This document shows positions 1 through 8,524 of a stretch of 30,000 bases of DNA, in pieces. Each line of letters begins with the position of its first letter. Position 1 is the stretch's first letter. The DNA is from Prorocentrum cordatum. Its lineage: Eukaryota; Sar; Dinophyceae; Prorocentrales; Prorocentraceae. Location of the stretch: the NCBI GenBank assembly GCA_963575745.1, contig CAUYUJ010014336.1:236097-266096 (forward strand). The letters run 5' to 3'. The notes under the pieces are model-generated. The model was not told where the DNA came from and did not search any database. It was given only the letters and a program-made list of their open reading frames with translations. Position numbers and translations under genes: made by a program.

Positions 1-56
1 GGCCTTTTCTGTCTGTCCTTTCTCGAAGGCGTGCCGAAACCCAATACGTTAGCTAA

Positions 57-79
57 CTTCTTCTTCTTCTTCTTCTTCG
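57..79. repeat. (CTT)n microsatellite
   Basis: A short run of about seven CTT units. It lies upstream of the exon at 202-363, in what is probably intron. No other feature is seen in the first 200 bases. Confidence 0.9.
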
Positions 80-201
80 GAACTGACTGTGGTTGCGTAA
101 AGCTAGTTGGTCATGGCGCGCCCTGAGCGGGTTCTAACCTTCTTCAGGCTGGGTTGCAGATCTTGTCTTCCAGTGTTCAAATCTGGCCCAGCCGTGTTCA
201 G

Positions 202-363
202 GTCACCGAGGGCCGCACCGATTTCTTCGGGGAGTTCTCGTACTCCGTCGGCCAGGAGTTCAGGCGGCTGATCCGCTACACGCTCATGGGCTACCTGCAG
301 CCCCTGACGGCGGAGATGGAGAGGAAGGTTGAGGCCGACGTGAGCCACCCCTTCGCCATGTAG
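202..363 (+). CDS. Terminal exon of an unidentified host gene
   Basis: Fifty-three codons ending in TAG at 361-363. They follow a plausible splice acceptor (pyrimidine-containing stretch ending GTGTTCAG at 201); another AG is at 171-173. Nearly every codon ends in G or C, which is strong evidence for real dinoflagellate coding sequence. The peptide includes RTDFFGEFSYSVGQEFRRL and ends HPFAM. It is mixed in composition with an amphipathic C-terminal half, and has no motif I can name. The upstream exons must lie left of the window. The family is not recognised, so no function is proposed. The exon boundary is inferred from frame and AG context only. Confidence 0.6.
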   Translation, partial: VTEGRTDFFGEFSYSVGQEFRRLIRYTLMGYLQPLTAEMERKVEADVSHPFAM

Positions 364-1043
364 ACTAGGGGTCCTGAGGGAAAGAGCTTCTGATTCATAT
401 CAGCCGTTTTCGGCTTCTTGGAGCCCGTCCAGGCCCTGGGACCGTCAACAACAGCTCAGGATTGCCCACTTGTGCCAGGGAACGCCCCGCTGTCCAAGGA
501 CCCGTTTCCTTCAGGAACCCGTTCCTTCACGCCAAACCTTCGCAGGAGATTGAACGGCATAAGCAGAAACTTTCGACGCTCCGCGAGGATTTCTTGGATC
601 TGCGCTTGGACTCCCCTGGCGGCGCCTCCGGCGCCGTCCACGGCGCGCTCCGCGCGCCAGGCAGGGGGGCTCGAGCGCGGATCCGACAAGTCCGCGCGGA
701 GCGCCAGCAGTTTATGCTTATGTTTTTCCCCAATCAGTGCTTGCACTGCAGGGGTCGTAGCGGGAATTGAAAGATTTGGAGAAAGTTTCCCGCTGATTTT
801 GGTAGCCTGCTGGGTTCCCGGTCGGTCTCCTTCTCGATTTTTGTTTACAGATCCCATTTCAAACCATCAACTGATTGGGGTTGTTCTTTGGTGTAATTTT
901 CTCCTTCTATGCAGGACCCCTTCCCCGCGGGGCTCCTTCTCCCCCATCCGTGCATTGCGGCCTTCATTTGCATTCAGCGTGTCCCCTGTTGCCATTCCGC
1001 CAAAGCAGTCACCTTCTGCCCAGCCGCCGACGCAACACATAAT
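364..1043. other. Non-coding stretch between two host exon candidates
   Basis: No supported gene. It contains the foldback element at 560-722 and the first copy of a 23-bp direct repeat (897-919) that recurs at 1046-1068 and ends in a splice-acceptor-like TATGCAG. The segment 1004-1035 resembles, in inverted orientation, the sequence at 9714-9748. Confidence 0.6.
560..722. mobile_element. Foldback (long hairpin) element, copy 1
   Basis: Two arms of about 60 nt form an imperfect inverted repeat around a GC-rich centre. The left arm carries GACGCTCCGCGAGGATTTC. The right arm reads, in complement, GGCGCTCCGCGCGGA. A second copy with better-preserved arms is at 24553-24712, sharing arms and outer AAACATAAGC-like ends but with a different centre. 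This is a dispersed non-autonomous element or a structured RNA repeat. No protein is encoded. Confidence 0.7.
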
Positions 1044-1068
1044 GTTTTTCTCCTTCTATGCAGGACCC
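897..1068 (+). repeat. 23-bp direct repeat pair containing a splice-acceptor-like motif
   Basis: The same 23 bases (TTTT, then CTCCTTCTATGCAG, then GACCC) occur at 897-919 and 1046-1068, 149 bp apart. Both contain a pyrimidine tract followed by CAG, and the second directly precedes the open exon at 1064. The pair could be a partial intron duplication or the footprint of an intron-forming insertion. Confidence 0.75.
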
Positions 1069-1234
1069 TGCGTGCAAAGCCCGCTCCCTCCTCCTCCCTG
1101 CTCTGCCCCTGCGCCTTGTCCTGGAGCGGCGCCTCGCCCAGGCCGACCTGAGCCACTCTCTGGCGGAGATCATGCAGCACCTTGCGACGTACACAGACCA
1201 GGCCATCCAGGCTGCACCGGGGGGGCTCAACAGG
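1064..1234 (+). CDS. Host exon candidate, product unknown
   Basis: Open for 57 codons directly after the acceptor TTCTCCTTCTATGCAG. Third positions are mostly G or C. The peptide contains LERRLAQADLSHSLAEIMQH, which looks like an ordinary soluble helical segment and not like a translated simple repeat. It runs into the (TCC)n tract at 1235, where a donor is not obvious. The last 36 bases (1199-1234) have an imperfect direct copy at 8524-8557, on the far side of the LINE. The exon may therefore have been interrupted by, or duplicated around, the retrotransposon and its microsatellite. The family is not recognised. Confidence 0.45.
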
Positions 1235-1459
1235 CCTCCTCCTCTTCCTCCTCCTCCTCCTCCTCCTCGCTCCTCCTCGCTTCTCCTCGCTCCTCCTCTC
1301 CTCTCTCCTCTCCTCCTCCTCCTCCTCCTCCTCCTCCTCCTCTCCTCCTCCTCCTCCTCCTCCTCCTCCTCCTCCTCCTCCTCGCTCCTCGCTCCTCTTG
1401 CTCCTCCTCCTCCTCCTCCTCCTCCTCCTCCTCCTCCTCCTCCTCCTCTCCTCCTCTCC
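1235..1459 (+). repeat. (TCC)n microsatellite abutting the 5' end of the LINE
   Basis: About 225 bp of TCC units with occasional CGC and CTC interruptions. It ends exactly where the spliced-leader sequence begins. Open frames across it (poly-Ser, poly-Leu or poly-Pro, and poly-Glu, poly-Arg or poly-Gly on the other strand) are repeat artefacts. Confidence 0.95.
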
Positions 1460-1481
1460 TCCGTAGCCATTTTGGCTCAAG
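1460..1481 (+). other. DinoSL spliced-leader relict at the 5' end of the LINE
   Basis: All 22 positions match the conserved dinoflagellate spliced leader, including an allowed first base (T) and the terminal GGCTCAAG. In living cells this leader is added to nuclear mRNAs by trans-splicing, so a genomic copy fused to an element is a relict of a reverse-transcribed mature mRNA. It is not a spliced-leader RNA gene: no GT-starting intron follows position 1481. The first T could equally belong to the preceding TCC tract. Confidence 0.95.
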
Positions 1482-1589
1482 ATGCCTAGTTCCGCAGGGG
1501 AACAAGTGGATACCGCTAGTCCGCGGCCAGTGCCAGGGCTCTTGAGCCCGACAGCTTTCAACTCTCCGTGTGCCTCCTGCTGCCCGCAG

Positions 1590-1611
1590 GTGAGCTTTCT
1601 CTGTTCCTCAG
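1590..1611 (+). promoter_or_regulatory. Possible internal trans-splice acceptor before ORF1
   Basis: A pyrimidine-rich stretch (TTTCTCTGTTCCTCAG) ends at 1611, seven bases before the ORF1 start codon. Immediately upstream is GCAG followed by GTGAG. The 22-nt GTGAG...CAG segment is too short for a normal intron, but the acceptor could receive the spliced leader and give an mRNA starting just before ORF1. Confidence 0.4.
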
Positions 1612-1618
1612 CTCGTCC

Positions 1619-2845
1619 ATGGCGCCCCCGCAGCAGCGCAGCGCCTACGTCAAGTGCTACTCCTGCTCGTACGCCTGGAACTGGAAGACCAAGCAGACGT
1701 GCTACTGGTGTGGCAAAGCCTTGGCGCCGTGGACAGATGCCCCGCCTCCGGTTCAAGGAGCTTGGGCGGCCCGTGTCACAGCCGCAGCCCAGGCCGAGTC
1801 CAAGTGCACCCAACAGTCCAGCCCCGAGGGAAGTTGGGAACCGTGGTCATCATGGCCCAAGTCCCGCCGCCGCCGCGGCAAGGGCAACGGCAAGGACCAA
1901 GAGGACGACTGGTGGGCCAGCAAGAACGACACCCCCAAGGCTCGCTCCGCCGAGGACATCCTGGCGGAGCTCCAGGCGATCGCCCCCCACATCGACAAGG
2001 CAGCCATCGACGGCATCAAGTCGCAGATTCCGCCGCCCCAGCCGCAGAAGCCAGCCGACCTCAACGACATCTACAGCCGCGCCCAGGCTACGGAGCGCCG
2101 CTGCAAGAACAACCTGGAGAGGCTGCTCGAGAGCGAGCAAAAGGCGCTCAGCTGGTACACAGAGCGCAAGCAGGCGTCGGAGGAGGCCGCCTACAAGTTG
2201 GCAGAAGCCCAGGCCGAGGCCCAAGCGGCTCTCGATGCACTCCAAGCCGCTCGCAAGGGCGGCACAGCTACTCCTACGCCGTCGCAGCAGAACCCGACGT
2301 TCAACCTCACCAGCCTCCTCGAGGACGGCGACATCTCTATCGAAGCGGGTGCGGCGTTCGATCTCCAAGGCCTCGACATCGACGACAGCGACCGCCAGGC
2401 ATGGGAATCCCTCCAGCAGCGCTTCGCCACGGAGCTCAAGGCCAAGGTCACGGAGCTCTTCGGCAACACCGCCAGCCGCATCAGCCAGCTCCGCGCAGAG
2501 GCCAGCACCATGCGCACGCGCTTCGCCTCCAAGCGTCAGCGCGCGGGCGAGCATGGACACGCCAGAGAGGGAGGTGGACCACCGCCCGCCGCCTCGGCTG
2601 CAGCAGGCGAGCCCCCAGCGACAGCCGCAGCGGACGCTGAGGGTACTGCGCCCTCTTCGCCAGCGGCGCCAAGCGATGAGCCTCCCGCACCTGCTGCTGG
2701 CGCTACTTCTAACGGCGGCTATGCCACACAGCCTGTGCCAGCGATCAACAAGGACCCCGACCTCGAAGACAAGGCGCAGAATATGCTCAGCCAGATGCGC
2801 AAGCCCACTGCGACCGCCGCGGCTGGAGCGCAGCAGCCTCTTTAG
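1619..2845 (+). CDS. LINE ORF1 protein: RanBP2-like zinc finger and coiled coil
   Basis: 408 residues from ATG at 1619, chosen because it follows the acceptor-like AG and directly precedes the conserved-looking N-terminus. The same frame is open from 1568. Residues 13-31 hold C-x2-C-x11-C-x2-C with an Asn between the Cys pairs, close to the RanBP2-type zinc finger. A basic Arg/Lys patch follows near residues 80-95. Residues 147-213 are rich in Ala, Glu, Arg and Lys and predict a long coiled coil. The last third is Ala/Pro-rich and probably disordered. LINE ORF1 proteins typically bind element RNA and multimerise; that role is inferred here from position and architecture. The ORF is intact. 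The +1 frame across it is also open, but with Ser/Arg-rich shadow sequence. Confidence 0.85.
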   Translation: MAPPQQRSAYVKCYSCSYAWNWKTKQTCYWCGKALAPWTDAPPPVQGAWAARVTAAAQAESKCTQQSSPEGSWEPWSSWPKSRRRRGKGNGKDQEDDWWASKNDTPKARSAEDILAELQAIAPHIDKAAIDGIKSQIPPPQPQKPADLNDIYSRAQATERRCKNNLERLLESEQKALSWYTERKQASEEAAYKLAEAQAEAQAALDALQAARKGGTATPTPSQQNPTFNLTSLLEDGDISIEAGAAFDLQGLDIDDSDRQAWESLQQRFATELKAKVTELFGNTASRISQLRAEASTMRTRFASKRQRAGEHGHAREGGGPPPAASAAAGEPPATAAADAEGTAPSSPAAPSDEPPAPAAGATSNGGYATQPVPAINKDPDLEDKAQNMLSQMRKPTATAAAGAQQPL

Positions 2846-2936
2846 CCGCCTACAACCCGACCCTGGACGGTATGGTGAGACGGGACGCCTACCGTCAGAG
2901 ACCAAGAGCTACGACAACCCACCCATCATCAACACA

Positions 2937-5900
2937 ATGGACGCAGTCCTCGACCCGTTCGACGAGCTGGCCGAGTTGGACGCCCACATCGATTTCGCAG
3001 TCACAGATCAGTACGCTACCGCCCTGCCCGAGACGCTGTCCTCGGTAGGGGGCGATGAGGCGGCACAGTCCGTCGACCCCGTGGCATGGGACCCAGGGCA
3101 GCCGCAGCGCGCAGCGCGCGCCGACCCTGATGCCGCTCCGCCCGAGACGCTGTCCTCGGTAGGGAGCGATGAGACGGCTCAAGCTGTCGACGTGCATGTG
3201 GTACAGGAACCAGGGGAGCCTTCTCCAAAGGCAAACCCTGATGCCGCCCCGCCCAAGACGCAGTCCTTGGTAGGGGGCGATGAGATGGCGAAAGCTGTCG
3301 ACACGACCGCAGGGAAATGGTCTAGGAAGCCCAGCAGCCCGAGAGCCGACCCCAGACCCGCCTACCAAGACGAATGCCATACGAAGCCCACACTGTCAGA
3401 CCATTCCCTGTTCTTCTCCAACATTACTCAGTGGGGACCACAGTCGGAGAAATGGCTGGCAGGGCCAGGCAAACAATACCAGATGGTAGCATTGGTTGAA
3501 ACACACATCTCGTCTGGAAAAGCCCCGCTCATCTACGACAAGCTAGCAGCGGACGGTTGGAGGATATCATCGACTACGGCCACGCCTACCAGTAGATCAG
3601 ACGGCGGCAACACGGGTGGCGAGATCATCATTTCCAGGTACCATGTCCAGGCCACCACGTTCAACCACCTCCGTGACCTCGCCATCTCCCAGCGCAGGCC
3701 CGACCCCTTCCTCGGCTTCACGCCCATGGTTTGGCACAGACGCTCTGGCAACCTAGTTGTTATTGCAGCGCATCTGGAACCCCACAGGCAGATCGAGGGT
3801 GCGGTGCATGATAAGCTAATTTCGCTGGGAGCCTTCGTTACTATGCTCACGGACCCTTGGATCATCCTGGCCGATTGGAATATGACACCTGAGCAGCTCG
3901 CAGCGACAGAGTGGCTCGCCAAATGGAATGCTACCATCGTGCGAGCACCTGGATCCGCCACGTGCGACAAGGGCCAGGGACTCACGCTTGATTTCGCACT
4001 GGTCAAGACTGGCATCGAGCACACGATCTCCATTCGCCAGTGCCCCACCGTACCCTGGGCCACCCATGTTGGCCTTGAAGTTCGAGCAGGCAGCGCAGAC
4101 CCCTGGTGGTATCAGTCGATCGATACTCCCAAGGCATTCCCCATAGTGGACAGACCCAGGATCCCGCCAGACCCCAACATCAAGACCGCCATCAAGAAAC
4201 GTAAAACAGCTGAAGCTCGAGCAGCACGTCTACGTGATCTACCTCCTGAACTCCAACAAGCAGCAGCACAGCTCCAGCCACATGACGAGCTCGCAGCACA
4301 GGAACCTATCCCTTATGCTATCCCGATGGACTTATGGGAACAACAATGGCAGGAAGCGGTACCCACACGTTGTAAGCAGCCTCGCGCGCACTTCGTGTAC
4401 AGACACTGGGTGCACGACGCCGACGACCTCAACCTCAAGTACGCCAAATGGGTCACGGCGCTCGAGAACACCATTATCAGCCACCACCAGATCGACCCGA
4501 AGGAAGCCGCAGCATACACAGGACGAGCCCAAGGCTACCAGTTATCTTGGAAGAAGACAGCCGCCGCCCCAGGCCGCGTACACGTACACGACCCTCAGTC
4601 GGAATGGTGGGCAATCACGCTCACCCTCATCAAGCGCTACGCTGCGCTTCACGACAAGCCCAAGCACACAGCGCTCATGCAGCAGCAGGCCTCCATCATC
4701 CAGCAGCGCGCGGACCACTTCAACACTCACATGCACGACCTCCAGTTCGAGAAGGATGAGGACACCATCTTCCGCTGGTTTGCACTCGTCTGGGCCCCGC
4801 ACTTGGACAAGGATGACACCGACGACTTGGTCACCATTACCGCTACCTGGGCCTCCAGAGCTCTCTCGGCCGCCCTCGCCAAGTCCAAGAGGGCCTACGG
4901 GGCTTGGCTCGCCCAGCAATGGAAGCACCGCCCTGGGGTTCTACACGCCCATGTCAAGCCAGCGCCCGTGCGTCACATCGAGGCCTACACGGCCAACCTG
5001 ACCATCGCCGACCCCACCGTTATCATGGACAACAAGAAGCAACGCTGGCAACAAGTATGGCAAGCCACCGAGACCTCTGACGACATCCTACAGGCCCTGT
5101 CAAAGGCCAAGGCAGCAGCCGCTCATCAACCGCTCGAGCCCATCACAGCCGAGATCGTACACCGCTTTCACGGCCGCATGCCACCCAGTAAAGCACACGG
5201 GGTTGACGCCCTAGGACCTCGCGACCTCCATCGACTACCAGAACCAGCAGTCGAAGCTTATGCAGATATCCTCAACTCAGTAGAGCAAGCTGGCATCTGG
5301 CCACTACAAATTGCAGGTACTATTGCAGCTCCCGCCGCCAAGAAGTCTGGAGGCGACAGGGTCCTCGGCATGCTACCTCATATGGCCAGACTCTGGTCTC
5401 GCATTAGATCGACTGCATCGGCAGCCTGGACCCAAGGGCTGGACGACTTTTGGACTACAGCCATCAAAGGCTCCTCAGCTCTCCAAGCCGCCCTACATAG
5501 GGCCTTGTTAGACGAGACAGCCTCAGCACTTGGCATACAGTCGGCCACCTTGCTATTAGACATCCAGAAGTTCTACGACAATATTAAGCTTGCCAACCTC
5601 ATCATGGTCGGCCTCAACTGCGGCTTTCCCCCCCATCATTCTATTACTGGAAGTGCAGCTATACCTGGCGCCCAGATTCTTGCGCAGTCGACAATGGGTG
5701 AGTATGCCTATCTTCGCCTCCAAAGGCATCATTGCAGGCTCCCCTCACGGCACCACATTGGCACGACTCATTTTACTACCAATTCTACGGCAAGCCCAAG
5801 CTCAGGCAGAGCTTGCCCAGATGTGGACCTTCGTAGACGACGCTGTTCTTCGAGTCGAAGGAGTCCTACGTGCTCTACAGAAGCATCTCCCCCGTGCCGC

Positions 5901-8334
5901 CAAGACCCTCTGCGACGGTTTAAAGGAGTTCGAGCTGCCTATCTCAGACAAAACCGCCCTCATCGGCTCCACCCCCAAGGTCCGCCACTCGCTAGCCAAG
6001 AAGATGCGACAGTACGACATCCCAGTTACTGCGACCGCCACGGCCGTCGACCTTGGAGTTGACGCGGCCGCGGCTACTCGACGTGTACAAGCCAAAGCCA
6101 GGAAGCGACAGAGCTCAGCCACAGCTAGGTTTCGCAAGATACACCGACTACGGAGCACAGCACAGCAGGCCCGAATCTCAGCTGGACTGTGGCGCACTGG
6201 CGCTCTCCCAGAAGGAGTATTCGGTCATCAGGTGCACGGCCTCGCTCGGCACACTCTACTACGATGGCGGCGTCAGGCCGCCATTGCTGCCACGGGCGCA
6301 GCAGCGGGCCGATGCCTCACTTCCCTCCTCGGCGCCACCTTCGACGGCATGGACCCAGGAGTTTCCCTAAGGATCGAGTTCATAGAGGCTTGGCTTCAGC
6401 ACTGGATACGCCACCCGAGCACGCACGCCAGGATCATCAGAGCCTGGCCAAGGATCAAGACCACCTTGCTCGCCGCAGGCCCCAAGTTGTGGTGCAAGGT
6501 CAAGGGGCCCACAGGCGCGGCCATCGCGACCCTGCTGGAGGCCAGTTGGGATCCGACCTCAGCTACCACGTGGAGGCGTACGAAGGACGGCTACATTGAG
6601 GAGTGGAACCTCCCCCCTGCCGATGACCCTGACCTCCTCGACGCTGACATTCACACAGTATTGCAGGACCTCAGCGAGGATTTACACAGGCTCCTCTGGA
6701 CCCAGGCCGCTACGCATGCTCATGGAGACACGCTGGCTGGAGGCGCAGACATGGTCACTATCCGCATTGAACAAAGGAGGTTCCTCGCAAACGGCGACTT
6801 CAGCGACTGGGCCCTCAACAACACCATCATCAGCGGAGGACAGTGGACCAGAGACCGCCTCCACATCGCGGGCTACCAGATCGACAAGAACTGCGACCGA
6901 TGCAGCGCTGGAGTTCCTGAAACCTTGTTTCACCGAATGTGGCAGTGCGAGGCGAATGTGGGGCCCGAGTTTGAGGCCAGTGACAAGCTACTGCCGCGTG
7001 CCGTGGCGGGGGTCGATGCCGACCCCGCCTTGTGGCTCCGTGGCATTCCCTCTGTCGCTCTCACCACGCCCACGTTCGAGCCATTGACTGGGAGGGGCGG
7101 GTGGGAGTTTGTTGGGGCGGTGCGGGAGGGATCGCCGTCTTGGGAAGGAGCTCGTAACGCTGAGGGCGAGTTGTTTCTTTTTGGTGACGGGTCTGGCGGA
7201 GCCTTTTCCGACGACGTCAGGCGACGTCGCGTTGGGTCTGGCCTCGCGGCCCTCCGTTGGAACCCTCCCTCGGCCTCCTGGACCCTCCGCGCGGGCCTCC
7301 TGGCCCCCCTCCCAGGCCCCCGCCAGACCGTCCCAAGAGGCGAATTATATGCGTTTTGCCTGGCACTTGAGACGTGCCAGCAGGATTTCACGTTTGTTAC
7401 AGATCACCTAGCCCTGCAGCGTGGTTGGCAGAATGGCAGATGTCTCAGGCCAGGCAGCCTTAGTGGTAAGAATAAGAATGAGGATCTCTGGCTGAGAATT
7501 CGGCACCTCGTGCAGGATCGACCTGGCGGCGTCTCCTCGGTCGCCGTGCTCTGGACCCCATCTCATGCCGACCCCCAGACTTTGCATAGTTTCCAAAAAT
7601 TTCTTGCTCTCGGCAACCACCAAGCCGACGAGCTCGCGGGATGCGCGGCCCACAAGTCGGCCACCCTTGCCCTCCCGCCTGTTCCCAGGACCGATGAATA
7701 CGATGCTATATCAGCCATTGTCCGACAGAGGGCAAGACTGATCCTACGTTCCTTTGGCAAGAATTCAGAGCCTCGAGGACTGTGGCCAGAGAGGCAACCC
7801 ACCCAGGAGGCAGCCCCTCGTTCTATGTTGCAGACCGCGATCGCGGCTTCTCAGCACAAATTCGAGCGGTGTGCAGATAAATGGCGATGCTCTGCCTGCC
7901 TCATCATCGTCGACGCTTGCCGCGTTGTTCCAGCTGCCGCCACGGAGTGTGTACCGCCTTGCCCCCTTCCCGAGTTTGCTGCGTGTGGCGAGGTGATGTG
8001 GTCGCGGGGTCCCCGTGTGATCAGTGGCAAGGCGATGCACACCTCCCACACGTTGGCCACCATCCCCAAGTGGCACATGTTCTTCTGTGTGAAGTGCGGC
8101 CATACGGCCACACACCAGGTTAAAAGCCTACAGTTTCCTTGCCCTCTCTCCCACCAAGTGGGAGAGCGCAGGGCCCTGGGACCCACTGGCAAAGGCCTCG
8201 AAAACCTCAGCAGGATCAGGCGAGGCCTTCACCCTTCCAGATCGGGCCCCAGCAAGTCTGTTCTAGAGGCTATGCGCGTTTCGGCAGCCGAAGCCGCGAT
8301 CGGTTCCTACGCGGCGGGTGCTGCCTCCGAGTAA
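2937..8334 (+). CDS. LINE ORF2 polyprotein (endonuclease-RT-RNase H), one frameshift
   Basis: Starts at ATG 2937. Frame one runs to the C run at 5628-5634 and then continues in the +1 frame to TAA at 8332-8334, about 1,800 residues in all. Residues 31-123 are three tandem repeats. The APE endonuclease shows N162, E188 in VETH, D313 and N315 in ADWN, D352 in LDFAL and H377 in ATHVGL. RT motif A is LLLDIQKFYDNI (D875). Motif B (GIIAGSPHG, from 5725) and motif C (FVDD, 5830-5841) are in the second frame. RNase H has D at 7186 (FGDGSG), E at 7342 (GELYA), D at 7402 (VTDH), and H and D at 7618 and 7627 (NHQADELA). Cys pairs at 7888-7899 and 8086-8097 suggest a terminal zinc-binding region. It nicks the target, copies element RNA and may degrade the template. 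All catalytic residues are present. Confidence 0.9.
3027..3305 (+). repeat. Three tandem ~38-residue repeats in ORF2 N-terminus
   Basis: Units begin at 3027, 3141 and 3252 (114, 111 and about 54 nt). Each starts with P(E/K)T-x-S-x-VG-x-DE and continues with an acidic, Pro-rich linker. The frame is kept. They lie between the ORF2 start and the endonuclease domain, so they are an N-terminal extension of unknown role. Confidence 0.85.
5628..5634 (+). other. Frame break at a seven-C run in the reverse transcriptase
   Basis: Between RT motif A (5559) and motif B (5725) the reading frame moves from the 2937 frame to the 5725 frame. The run TTT CCCCCCC ATC is the natural junction, since six C would keep one frame. 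Both flanking frames show correct RT sequence. The cause may be a one-base insertion, an assembly homopolymer error, or frameshifting. Confidence 0.8.
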
Positions 8335-8342
8335 ATTGTGAG

Positions 8343-8421
8343 GCCAGGGGGGCCTGTCGCGGTGTGCCGTGGGATGTCGCCCCCCACGGCCCTCCGAGAA
8401 ATATTGGATGGCCCCCCTGGC
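8343..8421 (+). other. Nested stem-loop in the LINE 3' UTR
   Basis: A perfect 12-bp outer stem (GCCAGGGGGGCC at 8343-8354 with its complement at 8410-8421) encloses an inner 8-bp stem (GCCGTGGG at 8366-8373 with 8383-8390). It begins nine bases after the ORF2 stop. Stringent LINEs use a 3' RNA hairpin as the reverse-transcriptase recognition site, and this structure sits where such a signal would be expected. Confidence 0.75.
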
Positions 8422-8460
8422 GTCTCTGGGTCCCGAACGGACTACGTCCGATTGCTCCAC

Positions 8461-8524
8461 TCCACTCCCTCTCCCTCTCCTCATCTCCTCCTTCTCCTCC
8501 TCCTCCTCCTCCTCCTTCCCCTCC
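8461..8524 (+). repeat. (TCC)n tract at the 3' side of the LINE
   Basis: CTC/TCC units, the same strand and motif as the tract ending at 1459. Together they suggest that the LINE sits inside one original microsatellite, or that its 3' end generates TCC repeats. Confidence 0.85.

Larger units (their letters stand above)
1460..8460 (+). mobile_element. Near-complete APE-type LINE retrotransposon with 5' spliced leader
   Basis: The element is about 7 kb. It consists of a spliced-leader relict, a 137-nt 5' UTR, ORF1 (1619-2845), a 91-nt gap, ORF2 (2937-8334, one frame break) and a roughly 125-nt 3' UTR with a nested stem-loop. TCC microsatellite lies directly on both sides, so target-site duplications cannot be resolved and the 3' end (8440-8465) is approximate. 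There is no poly-A tail. The domain order endonuclease, reverse transcriptase, RNase H, Cys-rich tail matches RNase-H-bearing non-LTR elements. I cannot assign it to a named clade. The 5' end is complete as judged by the leader, and decay is minimal, so this is probably a young insertion. Confidence 0.93.

Noticed and set aside
1460-1481. Insertion of the LINE into a spliced-leader RNA gene, as known for some trypanosome and nematode LINEs
   Set aside because: No SL intron, donor GT or other SL-gene sequence follows on either side. TCC repeat does. Retroposition of a trans-spliced mRNA explains the arrangement better.
974-1813. Long Arg/Glu/Gly-rich or Ser/Leu/Pro-rich open frames on both strands
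   Set aside because: They are translations of the (TCC)n tract and its flanks. The same holds for frames over 13570-13945, 16765-16884, 19436-19835, 26842-26930 and 27650-27732.
1482-2936. N-terminal extension of the ORF2 frame across ORF1
   Set aside because: The frame is open, but its content over ORF1 is Ser/Arg/Pro shadow sequence. ORF1 in the other frame has recognisable zinc-finger and coiled-coil features. ORF2 most likely starts at 2937.
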